Shown: positions 53,312 through 63,178, numbered from the stretch's first letter. The stretch is DNA of 64,000 nt from an uncultured Collinsella sp. (GCA_902470065.1 CABRFA010000003.1:1-64000); one strand, 5' to 3'. A program made the numbers and translations. The notes: a model not told the origin generated them from the sequence alone.

Positions 53312-53845
53312 TTATCCGTTGATAATCGAGGCAATCTCGCGCAAATCGTCGGCAAAGTAAATGCCGTGCTGGCGCTGCGGGCTCGATAAACCCTTATCGA
53401 TCATGTGCCCGAGCAGCGCCTTGAGGTCGTTGTAGTAACCGTCCAGGTTATACAGGATGCACGGAGCACTCAGGTGCCCCAACGACACAGCGGACATGAC
53501 CTCGGCAATCTCCTCGAGCGTGCCCGTCCCACCGGGAAAGGCGATGAACGCATCGCCGAGCTCAATCATCTTGGCCTTGCGCTCGGCCATATCACTCGTC
53601 ACGATAAGGTCGTCGATGCCGTCGTGCTGAAACTCGGCCTCGATAAAAAAGCTCGGCTCCACACCCGTCACGTGTCCGCCAGCATCGAGCACGCTATCAG
53701 CGAGCGCACCCATCAGGCCCGATTTGGACCCGCCGTATACCAGCGCGTGTCCATTGGCGCCAATCCAGTTGCCCAGCTCCTGCACCGCGGGCAGAAATGC
53801 CGGGTCATTGCCAGTGTTGGCACCCAGGTACACGGTGATGTTCAT
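53312..53845 (-). CDS. LOG-family (TIGR00730) nucleotide phosphoribohydrolase
   Basis: A 177-residue Rossmann-like protein of the 'lysine decarboxylase' mis-named LOG family. The signature is 'FPGGTGTLEEIAEV', with 'VYGGSKSGLMGALADSVL' before it. Related enzymes cleave cytokinin or purine nucleoside 5'-monophosphates. Start at 53845 with GAGGAGG 6 nt upstream. It is read leftward, 35 nt after the K+ channel gene, probably as an operon. Confidence 0.88.
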   Translation of the reverse strand: MNITVYLGANTGNDPAFLPAVQELGNWIGANGHALVYGGSKSGLMGALADSVLDAGGHVTGVEPSFFIEAEFQHDGIDDLIVTSDMAERKAKMIELGDAFIAFPGGTGTLEEIAEVMSAVSLGHLSAPCILYNLDGYYNDLKALLGHMIDKGLSSPQRQHGIYFADDLREIASIING

Positions 53846-53880
53846 ATTTGTCCTCCTCATCGTGACGCGCGGCGCCCGCT

Positions 53881-54306
53881 CTAGCGTTGGCGACGCCGAT
53901 ATTCGCGCACGCGGCGCGAAAGATCGGCAAGCTCGTCGCGATCGAGCTCTTCCAAATGCTCAAGATCGTCCATAAAGCGCGCCATGGTGTCCTTTTGACG
54001 CATCTTGATAAGCGTATTGCAGTAGTTCACCGCCACGCCCGTGAGCATGGCGATGTAGAAGATGCTGATAACGCTCAAGACGACGGTAATAGCGCGGGCA
54101 ACCGGTGTTTCGGCCGGAATGTCGCCAAAGCCGATGGTCGAGACTGTCTCAAAGCTAAACCAAAGTCCATCGCCAAAGGTGAGGGTCGTGGGCTCGGACA
54201 GCCAGACAGCTGTCGAGCACAGCAAGTAAAAGATAAGAAACAGGCCCGTGATGCGCGCAAAGCCAGCCTGTCGCAGCACATCGGCAAGCGTCCTCAACTT
54301 GTTCAT
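53881..54306 (-). CDS. two-helix potassium channel
   Basis: A 141-residue K+ channel with two membrane helices and the selectivity filter TVSTIGFGD between them, plus a charged C-terminal tail (Glu/Asp/Arg-rich, residues ~105-141). It has no RCK/NAD-binding domain. AAGGGG lies 5 nt before ATG 54306. It precedes the LOG gene on the same strand. Confidence 0.88.
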   Translation of the reverse strand: MNKLRTLADVLRQAGFARITGLFLIFYLLCSTAVWLSEPTTLTFGDGLWFSFETVSTIGFGDIPAETPVARAITVVLSVISIFYIAMLTGVAVNYCNTLIKMRQKDTMARFMDDLEHLEELDRDELADLSRRVREYRRRQR

Positions 54307-54362
54307 CGCGACCCCTTTTCCCAGACGCCCAATCACGTTCGCTCGGTATTGTCCCACAACCG

Positions 54363-54416
54363 ACAGTTAGGGACGTTCCTTTTGTGCCGGCAGAAAGGGA
54401 CTGTCCCCAACTGCCG
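54363..54416. repeat. interspersed hairpin, GGGAC family, reversed type
   Basis: TTAGGGACGTTCCTTTT, then CGGCAG (54388) and CTGCCG (54411) enclosing AAAGGGACTGTCCCCAA. The first part matches the reverse complement of 40438-40460. It lies between two divergent genes. Confidence 0.6.
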
Positions 54417-54504
54417 GGCGGAACCGTTTAGCGGTGCTGCTGCCGGCTGGGCAGGCTGAGCTGGTATCCTTATGCGGTAATGTCTTGATTCGTTAGGATT
54501 GCAT

Positions 54505-57309
54505 GTGAGAGCTGCCACTGTCCTTCGTTCAGCTATATATCGCGCCTTGGCCGTTGCGCTTACCGCGCTCGCCGTACTGAGCGCCGTCGCGCCCGCCCCT
54601 GCCTTTGCCGCCGACTCCGATCAGCAAGTCAAGACGGTCCGTGTCGGCTGGCTCGTCAGCAACGAGGGCTTCCAGGACGGCACCCCCGGCGAGCGCCTCT
54701 CGGGATGGGGCTACGAGTACCTCCAGACCCTGTCGTACTATACGCCCGGCTGGCAGTACGAATATGTCTCCGGCACCTTCGCCGAGCTTATGGACATGCT
54801 CGAGGCAGGCGAGATCGACCTCATGCCCAACATCTCCTACTCCGAGGAACGCGCCCAAAAGCTGCTCTTTTCCTCGAACCCCGAGGGCACCGAGCGCTAC
54901 TACATCTACGCTAGGCCAGACCGTGACGACCTCGCAAAGGGTAACCCTCAAGCACTCCAGGGTCTCACTATCGGCTGCAACCCCAGCGTTATGCAAACCT
55001 TCGTTGGCAAGCAGTGGCTCGCCAACGAAGGCATTACCTGCACCTATAAAGAAATCGACACTGGCGGCGCCCTCTTTGACGCGCTCGCAAACAACGAGGT
55101 CGATGCCGTCATCATGAACGACACCATTTCGTCGCCCAGCGCCTCCCCCATGTTCTACATTGGTTCGAGCGACTACTACTTTGCCGTCCCCAAAAGCCGC
55201 CCCGACCTGATGGACGACATCAATGCCGCCATGTCGGCAATCGCCCGTGTCAACCCACGCTATATCGACGAAGTCAAATCTAACTACTCGGTCCAAAACA
55301 GCGGTTCATCATCGCTCAACAGCCCCGAACGTTCCTGGCTCAAAGCAAATGACAACACCATCACGCTCGGCTACATTACGGGCAAACTCCCCTATTGCAA
55401 CGAAGACGAAAACGGCGAAATGGAAGGCTCGCTCGCATCGCTTGCGACGACGTTGCACGATAAATTTGGCATTACGGTCAAAACCGTCGCCTTTGATAGC
55501 TACAAGATGATGTCAAAGGCCCTGTCAAAGGGAAGCATAGACGTTGCGCTACCGGTATACCGAGATTACTGGTTTGCCGAGCAATCAGGCGTTGTGCAGT
55601 CGGTATCGTTGGGGACCGTGTCCCTCACCGCCATCCACACCGGCGGCAACCTGAACAAAGACCTTCAGAACATCGCCTGTACCAAATCATCGTTTATCAA
55701 CCAAAATGTACTTGAAAGTCTGTTCCCCACAGCGACCGTGACCGAATACCAATCCGACGATGAAGCGTTCGACGCCCTCAGGAAGGGAACGGCACATTGC
55801 ATCGTCGCTCCCAGCTCACGCGTAAAAACCATCGGCGACCGTTATGATCTCGAGAGCTACAAGACGGTCGAGCTCCCTGACACCTGTGAGCTCTCGTGCT
55901 GGATTTCGCGCGGAAAGCCCGAGCTGCTGGGAATCATCAACAAGGGCATCATCAATGCCGGAGAATCGCTCTCCGCAAGCAATTACTCATCCACGTCGTA
56001 CACGGCCCAGGAATCCAACACGCTTCAATTCCTTTATCGCAACCGCACCGCCGTTGCCGCTACCCTCATCGGTATGTTGTCGGTCGGCATCGTCCTGCTC
56101 ATCTGGGCGCTCGTGCGCGCTCGAACCGAGCGCAAAAAAGCCGATGCTGCCAACGCCGCTAAGACGGCATTCCTCACGCGCATGAGCCACGACATCCGTA
56201 CGCCGCTCAACGGTATCCTGGGCCTTATCGAGATCGAGGAATTGAAGGAAGGCGATATCCAGGTCGCCCGCGAGAGCCGTGCCAAAGCGCGCGTTGCCGC
56301 CAATCACCTGCTCTCGCTGATCAACGACATCCTCGAGATGGGCAAAATCGAAGACCGCAAGCTAACACTGGAGCATGCGCCTTTTAACCTCAAAGAGCTC
56401 TGTGACGATACACTGGTGCTGTGCAAGCTCCGCGCGTCCAGTAACGGCATCACCATACAGGACAATAGTCTGCCGTACGCCACGGGGCCATATATGATCG
56501 GCAGTCCCACCCATATCCGACAGATCATAATCAACCTGTTAGACAACAGCATTAAGTACAACAAGCGCGGCGGCTCCGTCACCTTTAGTTCAAAGACCAA
56601 GCCACTCGATGATGGGCGCGCGCTCTTTTGCTTTAGCGTTTCGGATACCGGCATTGGCATGGCTCCCGAGTTTTTAAAGCATATCTATGAACCGTTTGCC
56701 CAAGAAGGTGACGATGCGCGCAGCAAGTTCCAAGGAACCGGCATGGGCATGCCAATCGTCAAGTCGCTTATTGAACTGATGGGCGGTACCATCGAAGTCA
56801 CCAGTGAGCTCCATGTAGGCACCTCGTTCTACGTGGAGATTCCGCTCGATATCGACGAGAATCCCCAGGCGCGGGCGAATACGGTTGAGAGTGCGCCCGA
56901 CTGCTCGCTCGCCGACATGAACGTGCTGCTCGCCGAAGACAACGAATTGAATGCCGAGATTGCCCAGGCGCTGCTAGAATCCGAGGGCATCGTGGTCACC
57001 CGCGCCGCCAACGGCAACGAAGTTGTCGATCTGTACCTGTCGCATCCCGCCGGTAGCTTCGATGCCATTTTGATGGACATTATGATGCCGGGCATGGACG
57101 GCTACGAGGCAACCCGCGCGATTCGTCTGAGCGAGAAGGTCGATGCAGCCGATATCCCCATCATCGCGCTCACCGCCAATGCCTTTGCCGAGGACGCCAA
57201 GGCGGCACACGATGCTGGCATGAACGCCCATCTGTCCAAACCGCTCGACTTTAACAAGCTCAAAAACATATTCGCCCGCATCAAGAAAAACGGATCCGTT
57301 TCGCTATAG
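54505..57309 (+). CDS. hybrid sensor histidine kinase with two solute-binding domains
   Basis: A 934-residue membrane kinase. A signal sequence (ending near PAPAFAADS) precedes two family-3 solute-binding domains (residues ~40-260 and ~275-500). One membrane helix (~515-540), a HisKA domain with phospho-acceptor His562 in FLTRMSHDIRTPLNG, an HATPase domain (N, G1 'DTGIGMAPE', G2 'GTGMGM'), and a receiver with Asp858 in ILMDIMMPGMDG follow, as in BvgS-type kinases. The GTG at 54505 with TTAGGA upstream is preferred to TTG 54499. No separate response regulator is adjacent. Confidence 0.9.
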   Translation: MRAATVLRSAIYRALAVALTALAVLSAVAPAPAFAADSDQQVKTVRVGWLVSNEGFQDGTPGERLSGWGYEYLQTLSYYTPGWQYEYVSGTFAELMDMLEAGEIDLMPNISYSEERAQKLLFSSNPEGTERYYIYARPDRDDLAKGNPQALQGLTIGCNPSVMQTFVGKQWLANEGITCTYKEIDTGGALFDALANNEVDAVIMNDTISSPSASPMFYIGSSDYYFAVPKSRPDLMDDINAAMSAIARVNPRYIDEVKSNYSVQNSGSSSLNSPERSWLKANDNTITLGYITGKLPYCNEDENGEMEGSLASLATTLHDKFGITVKTVAFDSYKMMSKALSKGSIDVALPVYRDYWFAEQSGVVQSVSLGTVSLTAIHTGGNLNKDLQNIACTKSSFINQNVLESLFPTATVTEYQSDDEAFDALRKGTAHCIVAPSSRVKTIGDRYDLESYKTVELPDTCELSCWISRGKPELLGIINKGIINAGESLSASNYSSTSYTAQESNTLQFLYRNRTAVAATLIGMLSVGIVLLIWALVRARTERKKADAANAAKTAFLTRMSHDIRTPLNGILGLIEIEELKEGDIQVARESRAKARVAANHLLSLINDILEMGKIEDRKLTLEHAPFNLKELCDDTLVLCKLRASSNGITIQDNSLPYATGPYMIGSPTHIRQIIINLLDNSIKYNKRGGSVTFSSKTKPLDDGRALFCFSVSDTGIGMAPEFLKHIYEPFAQEGDDARSKFQGTGMGMPIVKSLIELMGGTIEVTSELHVGTSFYVEIPLDIDENPQARANTVESAPDCSLADMNVLLAEDNELNAEIAQALLESEGIVVTRAANGNEVVDLYLSHPAGSFDAILMDIMMPGMDGYEATRAIRLSEKVDAADIPIIALTANAFAEDAKAAHDAGMNAHLSKPLDFNKLKNIFARIKKNGSVSL

Positions 57310-57351
57310 TTTGTGCTCAACCACCACGCACGACCAGAAAGGAAGCCAACG

Positions 57352-57831
57352 ATGTTTAGGCCCTTGCGTCGAAAGAAACGCGCCATCACTGACGAGGAAG
57401 CGCGCGAACTGCTCGCCACCTGCAAGCGCGGCGTCTTTGCCGTCAACGGCGACGATGGCTACCCGTACGCCATTCCCGTCAACTACTTCTTTGACGCCGA
57501 GCACGACAAGATTTATTTCCATGGCGCCAAGGCTGGCCACAAGGTCGACGCACTCAAGCGCGATGACAAGGTCTGCTTTACCGTTTACGGAAACGAGTGG
57601 TACCAGAACGGCGACTGGGCTCCCTACGTTATGAGCACCGTCGTCTTTGGCCGTTGTCGCCTGGCGAATGACACCCCCGCGTTTATCGAGGACAAAGTCC
57701 GCCAGCTCGCCCTTAAGTACTACCCTTCTGCCGAGGAAGTCGAAGAGGAAATCGCCAAGGACATTAAGGGCGTCCAGCTCTACGAGATTACGATTGAGCA
57801 TCTCTGCGGTAAGCAGATTCAGGAAAAGTAA
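57352..57831 (+). CDS. pyridoxamine-phosphate-oxidase-fold / NimA-like flavin protein
   Basis: A 159-residue split-barrel FMN-binding protein. 'CKRGVFAVNGDDGYPYAIPV' and 'KIYFHGAKAGHKVDALKRDD' are the family's FMN-contacting strands, and 'NEWYQNGDWAPYVMSTVVFG' follows. Relatives include nitroimidazole reductase NimA, which confers metronidazole tolerance in anaerobes, and general flavin reductases; which is true here is not decidable. AAAGGA lies 8 nt upstream. A long terminator follows. Confidence 0.83.
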   Translation: MFRPLRRKKRAITDEEARELLATCKRGVFAVNGDDGYPYAIPVNYFFDAEHDKIYFHGAKAGHKVDALKRDDKVCFTVYGNEWYQNGDWAPYVMSTVVFGRCRLANDTPAFIEDKVRQLALKYYPSAEEVEEEIAKDIKGVQLYEITIEHLCGKQIQEK

Positions 57832-57858
57832 GCCCCTCAGCAGGCCTCATCAATAGCA

Positions 57859-57898
57859 ATATGGCCCGGTTCCAACCCACCTTGGAACCGGGCCATAT
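57859..57898. terminator. bidirectional terminator
   Basis: ATATGGCCCGGTTCCAA and TTGGAACCGGGCCATAT form a perfect 17-bp stem with a 6-nt loop between two convergent genes. Confidence 0.88.
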
Positions 57899-57900
57899 GC

Positions 57901-60093
57901 TTATAGAGCGTCGGCAGCGATGTGCGCAAGCGCCTCAACGAGCTCCTGCGAGCTCACGGGTTTACTCAGGCGCGCGTTCATGCCCGCCTCGCGCGAAAGC
58001 CTGCGATCGTCGGCAAAGGCGTTGGCGCTCACGGCGATAATCGGCGTGGTCGCGGCATCCTCGCGATCGAGTGCTCGAATCTGACGCGTGGCCTCAAGGC
58101 CATCGATGCCAGGCATCATGGTGTCCATCAACACCACGTCGTACTCGTGCGGTGCGCTCGCGGCAAACGCCTCAACGGCAGACTCGCCATCCTTAGCATG
58201 CGACACGACGGCACCGGCACGGCTGAGCGTAAACTGCGCGATCTCGGCATTCAGATCGTTATCCTCTACGAGCAAAACGCGCAAGCCCTGGAGTGCATCG
58301 CCATCGCCCCCATCCACGCGAACTGCCTGAGGAATCTCGGAGCGTTTGCATTTCTCGAACGGCAGACAGATGGTAAACGTCGTCCCCTGCCCCAAGACGC
58401 TCGTAAAGCTCATGGTTCCGCCCATAAGCTCGACCAACTGTTTTGCGATAGGCGCGCCCAGGCCAGTTCCCGATGAAGTACCTTCCACCTGTTGCTCCTC
58501 GCGGCAAAACGGCTCGTAGAGGTGCTGTTGGAACTCCTCGCTCATGCCAATACCGTTGTCGGCGATCGTGTATTCATAGACGGGGATGCCATCCGCCGGC
58601 TCCACCTCGCGGCACACCAGGCGGACATAGCCGCCCTGGCGGTTGTACTTGACGGCATTGCCGGCAATATTGAGCAACAAACGCTTGAGGTGCGTCATGC
58701 TCACCCACGCATAGGGATGATTAAGCGTCTGCTGGTCGTAGACAATTGTCACCAGGCGCTCCTCGGCCTGGCGCTCCAGAATATCGCACACTTCGCGGGT
58801 GAGGGTCACCAAGTTTGTGGGAACAAGTTCCAGATTGACCTGGCCGCTCTCCAAGCGACTCATATCGAGCGCCTCGTTGGCAAGGTCGAGCAGCAGTCCC
58901 GATGCCGTCCAGATTTTTGAGCGGCACTCGGTCTGCTTTTGCAGATCGTCCGCATTGGCATCGCCGACCTCGACCATGCCGCGAATGCCGTTGATGGGCG
59001 TGCGCAGATCGTGGCTCATGCGACGTAGAAACTCCGTCTTTGCCGAGTTGGCAGACGAGGCCTCACGCGCTGCCTTAGCCAGCCTGTCACCATAGTCGCG
59101 CTCCTGCTGCAGCAAGTCCGTCAAACGTCGACGATCAGCGCGGCGACGCGCCATCACAACAACGGCTATAACACCGCCGTAGAGCACCAGCACGCCGGCA
59201 GCAACAGCCGCGACGACCTCAAAGTAGCGCCGCGCCGAGGCATAGGTGTACACGTAGAACCCGCGCGCTTTTCCAAATGTGCCCAAATACCACTCGCCGC
59301 TGGCGTTGACCAGTCGGACTTTGCCGGGCAGGCATCGATCCTTAATACCGTCGACAATAAAGACATCCGTTGCAGGCAGATCGAATACGCCCAATATGGT
59401 GGGTTCAACGACATTGGTCGCAACGACCTTGCCATCGCTTTCGATCACGATATTGCCACTGTCGATGGTCTCGTAACCACCGAGCAGGCTCTGCAGTTTG
59501 AGCGTATTGCTCGCGACCGCCTTGGCGCTCTGGTGTCTCACTGCGACAACGATGCCCTCGCCATCCTGCCGGGTCACGCAGCCAATGTCTGCGACCGAAT
59601 CATCCGCAAGCGTGATACGGGCGGTATAGAACTTAAGCGGATGGGCTGTCACCTCCAGCACGGACGTTTCTTTGAGATACGTAGCAAGCGACTCGTAGCC
59701 CACGCCATCCGTCGAGAACTCAGACACCAGGTTGCCCGATGCGTCCGTTACGATCAGTGCGCTCACGTTGAACTGGTCGGCATATTGCTCCAGCATGGCG
59801 TTATCCACCGAACCGTCGCGCTCCATATCGCGCGCTGTCTCTCCGGCGATCTCCATAACGCGAATCAGGTTTTTGGTCGTATAGGCGCTGTTGAATGCAT
59901 CGTAGGAAAGGCTCTGCGTCGCCACGTAATCGACAACGTCGGCAAAGCGCTGCTCGGCCTGAGCTGTCGTGTAGCCGTAGCTCATCATACCGGCAACAAC
60001 CGAGAGCGCCATCCCCAGCAGGGCGACAAGGAGCCATGCCCCTGCCGAACGATTGCCCCGCTTCTCTACGGCGTGGTCGGGTGCACCGATCAT
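57901..60093 (-). CDS. hybrid sensor histidine kinase
   Basis: A 730-residue kinase: membrane helix (residues ~18-40), extracytoplasmic sensor region (~45-290), second helix (~295-315), HisKA with His361 in RRMSHDLRTPINGI, HATPase (DNGIGMSEE; GTGLGAPIA), and a receiver with Asp657 in VLMDTMMPGIDG. Its start overlaps the end of the solute-binding-protein gene (ATGA), which shows translation coupling and points to that protein as its ligand sensor, like BvgS-type systems with a detached binding domain. Confidence 0.9.
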   Translation of the reverse strand: MIGAPDHAVEKRGNRSAGAWLLVALLGMALSVVAGMMSYGYTTAQAEQRFADVVDYVATQSLSYDAFNSAYTTKNLIRVMEIAGETARDMERDGSVDNAMLEQYADQFNVSALIVTDASGNLVSEFSTDGVGYESLATYLKETSVLEVTAHPLKFYTARITLADDSVADIGCVTRQDGEGIVVAVRHQSAKAVASNTLKLQSLLGGYETIDSGNIVIESDGKVVATNVVEPTILGVFDLPATDVFIVDGIKDRCLPGKVRLVNASGEWYLGTFGKARGFYVYTYASARRYFEVVAAVAAGVLVLYGGVIAVVVMARRRADRRRLTDLLQQERDYGDRLAKAAREASSANSAKTEFLRRMSHDLRTPINGIRGMVEVGDANADDLQKQTECRSKIWTASGLLLDLANEALDMSRLESGQVNLELVPTNLVTLTREVCDILERQAEERLVTIVYDQQTLNHPYAWVSMTHLKRLLLNIAGNAVKYNRQGGYVRLVCREVEPADGIPVYEYTIADNGIGMSEEFQQHLYEPFCREEQQVEGTSSGTGLGAPIAKQLVELMGGTMSFTSVLGQGTTFTICLPFEKCKRSEIPQAVRVDGGDGDALQGLRVLLVEDNDLNAEIAQFTLSRAGAVVSHAKDGESAVEAFAASAPHEYDVVLMDTMMPGIDGLEATRQIRALDREDAATTPIIAVSANAFADDRRLSREAGMNARLSKPVSSQELVEALAHIAADAL

Positions 60094-60960
60094 GACAGGC
60101 CCTCTATATTCAAAAAGGGCGAAGGGTCATCAAAGTACTTTGACACCAGGCGTTTCATGGTGCCGTCGGCTAGCATTTCCTGGTAGGCATGGGTGAGCTT
60201 AACGTCGATGCCGCGCGTATCGTTGATATCGAAAGCGGTACCCAAACCAACCTCAAGCAGCGGCTCATCCAAAATGCGATACGTCACACCATAGTCTTTT
60301 TCGTAGGTGAGCAGCGAGGACTCATGCGCGGCGATAGCGTCGACCAGACCCTCGACGAGCGCCGGGTTCAGGTACGAGCGGTCCGAAAAGCAGTAGAGTT
60401 CCTTGATCTGCGGAACATTTTCATTTGTACGATTGAGCAAAATGCCCTCGGGCTTGGTGGTGGACTGAACGGCCACGACCTTGTCCTCAAGATCGGCAAG
60501 CGTGTAGATATCGCTCTGGGGATCAACCGCGACTACCTGGCGGCTCGCAAGGTACGGACCGGCCCAACGATATTCGTTTTCGCGACCCGTCATGCTAAAG
60601 CTGCCCATGACGCAATCGAGCTCGCCGCTCGCCAGTAGCTCGTTCTTCTTTTCCCAATCGATCAGCTGGTACTTTGGCTTGTAACCAATGCGGGCCAAAG
60701 CCTCGGTCAATATCTCGACATCCAGGCCAACGATATCGCCGTACTCGTCGGTATACACAAACGGCGGATAGAGGTCGCTGCCAACGTTGAGCGTCTTAAG
60801 GTTGTCGTCCTTGACCTGCGAGGTGTCCCGGGCCTTTTGATGCAGGCGTCGAGGCTCTGCCATTCGACCCTGAACAGCCAGCTATCGCTACGACAAAGGC
60901 GCTCGCCACTGCAAGCGCGACAAACAACGAAATGGCAACCGAGCGACGGGGTCTTTTCAT
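60090..60960 (-). pseudogene. solute-binding lipoprotein, apparently frameshifted
   Basis: A family-3 solute-binding protein (about 290 residues if intact). The body (60090-60863, 'VGSDLYPPFVYTDEYGDIVG', 'YQLIDWEKKNELLASGELDC', 'MGSFSMTGRENEYRW') has no signal sequence of its own. Just upstream, in the +1-shifted frame, ATG 60960 begins MKRPRRSVAISLFVALAVAS ... AIAGCS, a good lipoprotein signal with GGAG before it; that frame stops soon after. Removing one base in the run CCCGGGCCTTTT (60827-60838) joins both. So either the gene is frameshifted or the base is a sequence error. It is coupled to the hybrid kinase downstream. Confidence 0.75.
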
Positions 60961-61053
60961 CGAGCTCCAGACGATCCTGTTTACAGACTGAAATGGTTAA
61001 AGATAATAGCAAACAAAACCACACGAGTGCCCAATGGTTACAGACGCTTTACC

Positions 61054-61093
61054 ATGTGGGGCCTTCTAGCCGACTTGGCAGAAGGCCCCACAT
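61054..61093. terminator. terminator between the MalY-like and SBP genes
   Basis: ATGTGGGGCCTTCT and AGAAGGCCCCACAT form a perfect 14-bp stem around 12 nt. It lies after the stop of the MalY-like gene and before the SBP start, both on the minus strand. Confidence 0.8.
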
Positions 61094-61104
61094 GCAGCGC
61101 ACGC

Positions 61105-62319
61105 TTACCGTGCATTAAAAACGTAGCGGTCCAGGCGGTCGCACGCTTCCCTCACGCGCGAAAGCGGCAGCGCCAGATTCACGCGAATGTGGCAGGGCCC
61201 GTGGAACGGACGGCCGTCCTGATACCCCACGCCCACGCGCGCCCCCTCGTCGAGCAGCCACTGAATATCGCGGCCATGCTCGCGGCACCACTCGGTGCAG
61301 TCCAGAAACACCATGTACGTGCCCTGCGAACGTGAATAGGACACGCCCTCAAAATGCTCGTCCACGTAATCGCAGAAGTACTCGATATTGCCGGCAAGCA
61401 CCTGGTTGAGCTCGTCAACCCACTCGTAGCCTTGCGGCTGGTAGGCACCGATAAGCGCATGCATGGAGAGGACATTCATCTCGTTGTAGTGAGTCTTGTT
61501 GGACACGGCGCACACGCGGTCGCGCAGTGTTTCGTTATAGATGATGTGGTAGCTGCCGACCAGACCCGCCAGGTTAAACGTCTTGCTGGGCGCGTAGAGG
61601 GCAACCGTGCGCATGCGAGCATCCTCGCTCACCGACTGCGTCGGGATGTGCTTGTGTCCCGGCAGGATGATATCGGACCAAATCTCGTCCGAGATCACCA
61701 CGCAATCGTGCTGGCGATAAATGTCCATGGCGCGCTCGATCTCGTCGCGCTCCCATACGCGGCCGCAGGGATTGTGCGGCGAGCAGAACACCACGGCATG
61801 AATGTGGTTTTGGGCGAGTTTGCACTCCATGTCCTCAAAGTCCATGCGCCACACGCCCTGGTCGTCGAGTTTAAGCGGACTGTGGACAATACGATAGCCC
61901 GCGGCTTCGATGGACTTGGTAAAGCCGATGTAGGTGGGGCTGTGGACCAGCACCGCATCGCCCGGCTGAACATACGCACGCAGCGTCGACACGACACCGC
62001 CCAGCACGCCGTTTTCGTAGCCGATATGCTCGGGCGCCAGGCCCTCAACGCCGTTGCGACGGCTCTGCCATTCGATGATGCGGTCAAAGTACTCAGGACG
62101 CGGATTGAAGTAGCCGAACATAGGGTGCTGGACGCGCTGGATGATGTACTCCTGGACCGTGGGCACCGTGGCGAAATTCATGTCGGCCACCCACATGGGA
62201 ATGCGGTCGAAGCCCTCGTCGGGTGCGTTCGGAGCCATGCCGGGGATCTCGCCCCAAGAGTCAACGGCGATGGAGTCCATGCCGTGGCGGTCGACAAGCG
62301 AGCTAAAGTCGTATTTCAT
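61105..62319 (-). CDS. MalY/PatB-type PLP aminotransferase (C-S lyase)
   Basis: A 404-residue class-I PLP enzyme of the MalY/PatB group, which cleaves C-S bonds in cystathionine or cysteine conjugates. PLP-Lys is in LYAPSKTFNLAGL, the Asp/Tyr pair is in 'CVVISDEIWSDIILPG', and NPCGRVW and RVNLALP (substrate-carboxylate Arg) are in place. Start with GGGAG 6 nt upstream. The MetE-like enzyme at 12974 shares its sulfur-amino-acid theme, but no link is visible. Confidence 0.88.
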   Translation of the reverse strand: MKYDFSSLVDRHGMDSIAVDSWGEIPGMAPNAPDEGFDRIPMWVADMNFATVPTVQEYIIQRVQHPMFGYFNPRPEYFDRIIEWQSRRNGVEGLAPEHIGYENGVLGGVVSTLRAYVQPGDAVLVHSPTYIGFTKSIEAAGYRIVHSPLKLDDQGVWRMDFEDMECKLAQNHIHAVVFCSPHNPCGRVWERDEIERAMDIYRQHDCVVISDEIWSDIILPGHKHIPTQSVSEDARMRTVALYAPSKTFNLAGLVGSYHIIYNETLRDRVCAVSNKTHYNEMNVLSMHALIGAYQPQGYEWVDELNQVLAGNIEYFCDYVDEHFEGVSYSRSQGTYMVFLDCTEWCREHGRDIQWLLDEGARVGVGYQDGRPFHGPCHIRVNLALPLSRVREACDRLDRYVFNAR

Positions 62320-62431
62320 GCTGAGCTCCCATGCAAAGTAGGCTGTTCCGATAGGCGTTATTGTCCACCAGCGTGGGCGGTTTTGGCGCGGGGTTTGGCG
62401 CTTAATTTGACGGGTGCGGACGAATGGCTGG

Positions 62432-63178
62432 TTAGTCTCGCGCGTCGTTGACGGCGACTACGGTTAGCTGGGTTTCGTCGACCGTAAACAATATGTCGAG
62501 CCCGGCGTAAGCCAAGTGGTAAACGCGGTTTGGCTCGTGCTTGCTGCCCGCGCGGCGCGGATCTTGGCGAAGAACCTCGACCAAGCCGGGGAGCTTTGCG
62601 GGCGGGACCCTATCCTGCAGCGCTTGCGGAAACTCAATATCGAGCTCTTGCCACGGAGCATCCTCAATCCAGCCGCCGGTCGCATCCGGGTGACAGTCCG
62701 CGAACGGAATGTAGGGCTTAATGTCGTAGATGGGCGTGCCGTCACGCAGGTCGGCCCCCAGCACATGAATGATGGGGCCATTGTCGGTGAGCTCGACGCG
62801 ATCGAGCTTGACGCAGGTAAGACCGATGGGATTAGGGCGAAACGGACTGCGCGTGGCAAATACGCCCACGCGCTCGGCCCCGCCCAGACGCGGCGGACGC
62901 ACGGTCTTTGACCATTTGGCATTGGTGCCGGCCCGGTCCTGCGCCTTGGCATCGGCAGCTATGTCCTTAGCTGTGCCGCCGGGCGTTCCGTTTTCGAAGC
63001 GCCACAGCAACCATAGGTGAGAGAAGGAGTCCAGACCCTCAACCGCTGCGTTGGAGGCAAATTCCGGCTCAAAGACGATGCGTCCCTGCAGATGAGGCGC
63101 CAAAAAGCTGTTGCGCGGAATGCCGAACTTCTGCGGCAGGTCGGTATGTATGTGTGCGATAGGTTCCATGCCGGTCAT
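62432..63178 (-). CDS. trmO: tRNA (N6-threonylcarbamoyladenosine-37 N6)-methyltransferase TrmO/TsaA
   Basis: A 248-residue protein with the TsaA beta-barrel domain. The signature is 'FATRSPFRPNPIGLTCVKLD', with 'HLWLLWRFENG' before it and 'HVLGADLRDGTPIYDIKPYI' after. It methylates t6A37 in tRNA using SAM. The start is 63178 (MTGMEPIAH); the next Met (63169) also lacks a visible ribosome site, so the gene may be leaderless or the start is uncertain. It is divergent from the XRE-TipAS gene. Confidence 0.87.
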   Translation of the reverse strand: MTGMEPIAHIHTDLPQKFGIPRNSFLAPHLQGRIVFEPEFASNAAVEGLDSFSHLWLLWRFENGTPGGTAKDIAADAKAQDRAGTNAKWSKTVRPPRLGGAERVGVFATRSPFRPNPIGLTCVKLDRVELTDNGPIIHVLGADLRDGTPIYDIKPYIPFADCHPDATGGWIEDAPWQELDIEFPQALQDRVPPAKLPGLVEVLRQDPRRAGSKHEPNRVYHLAYAGLDILFTVDETQLTVVAVNDARD

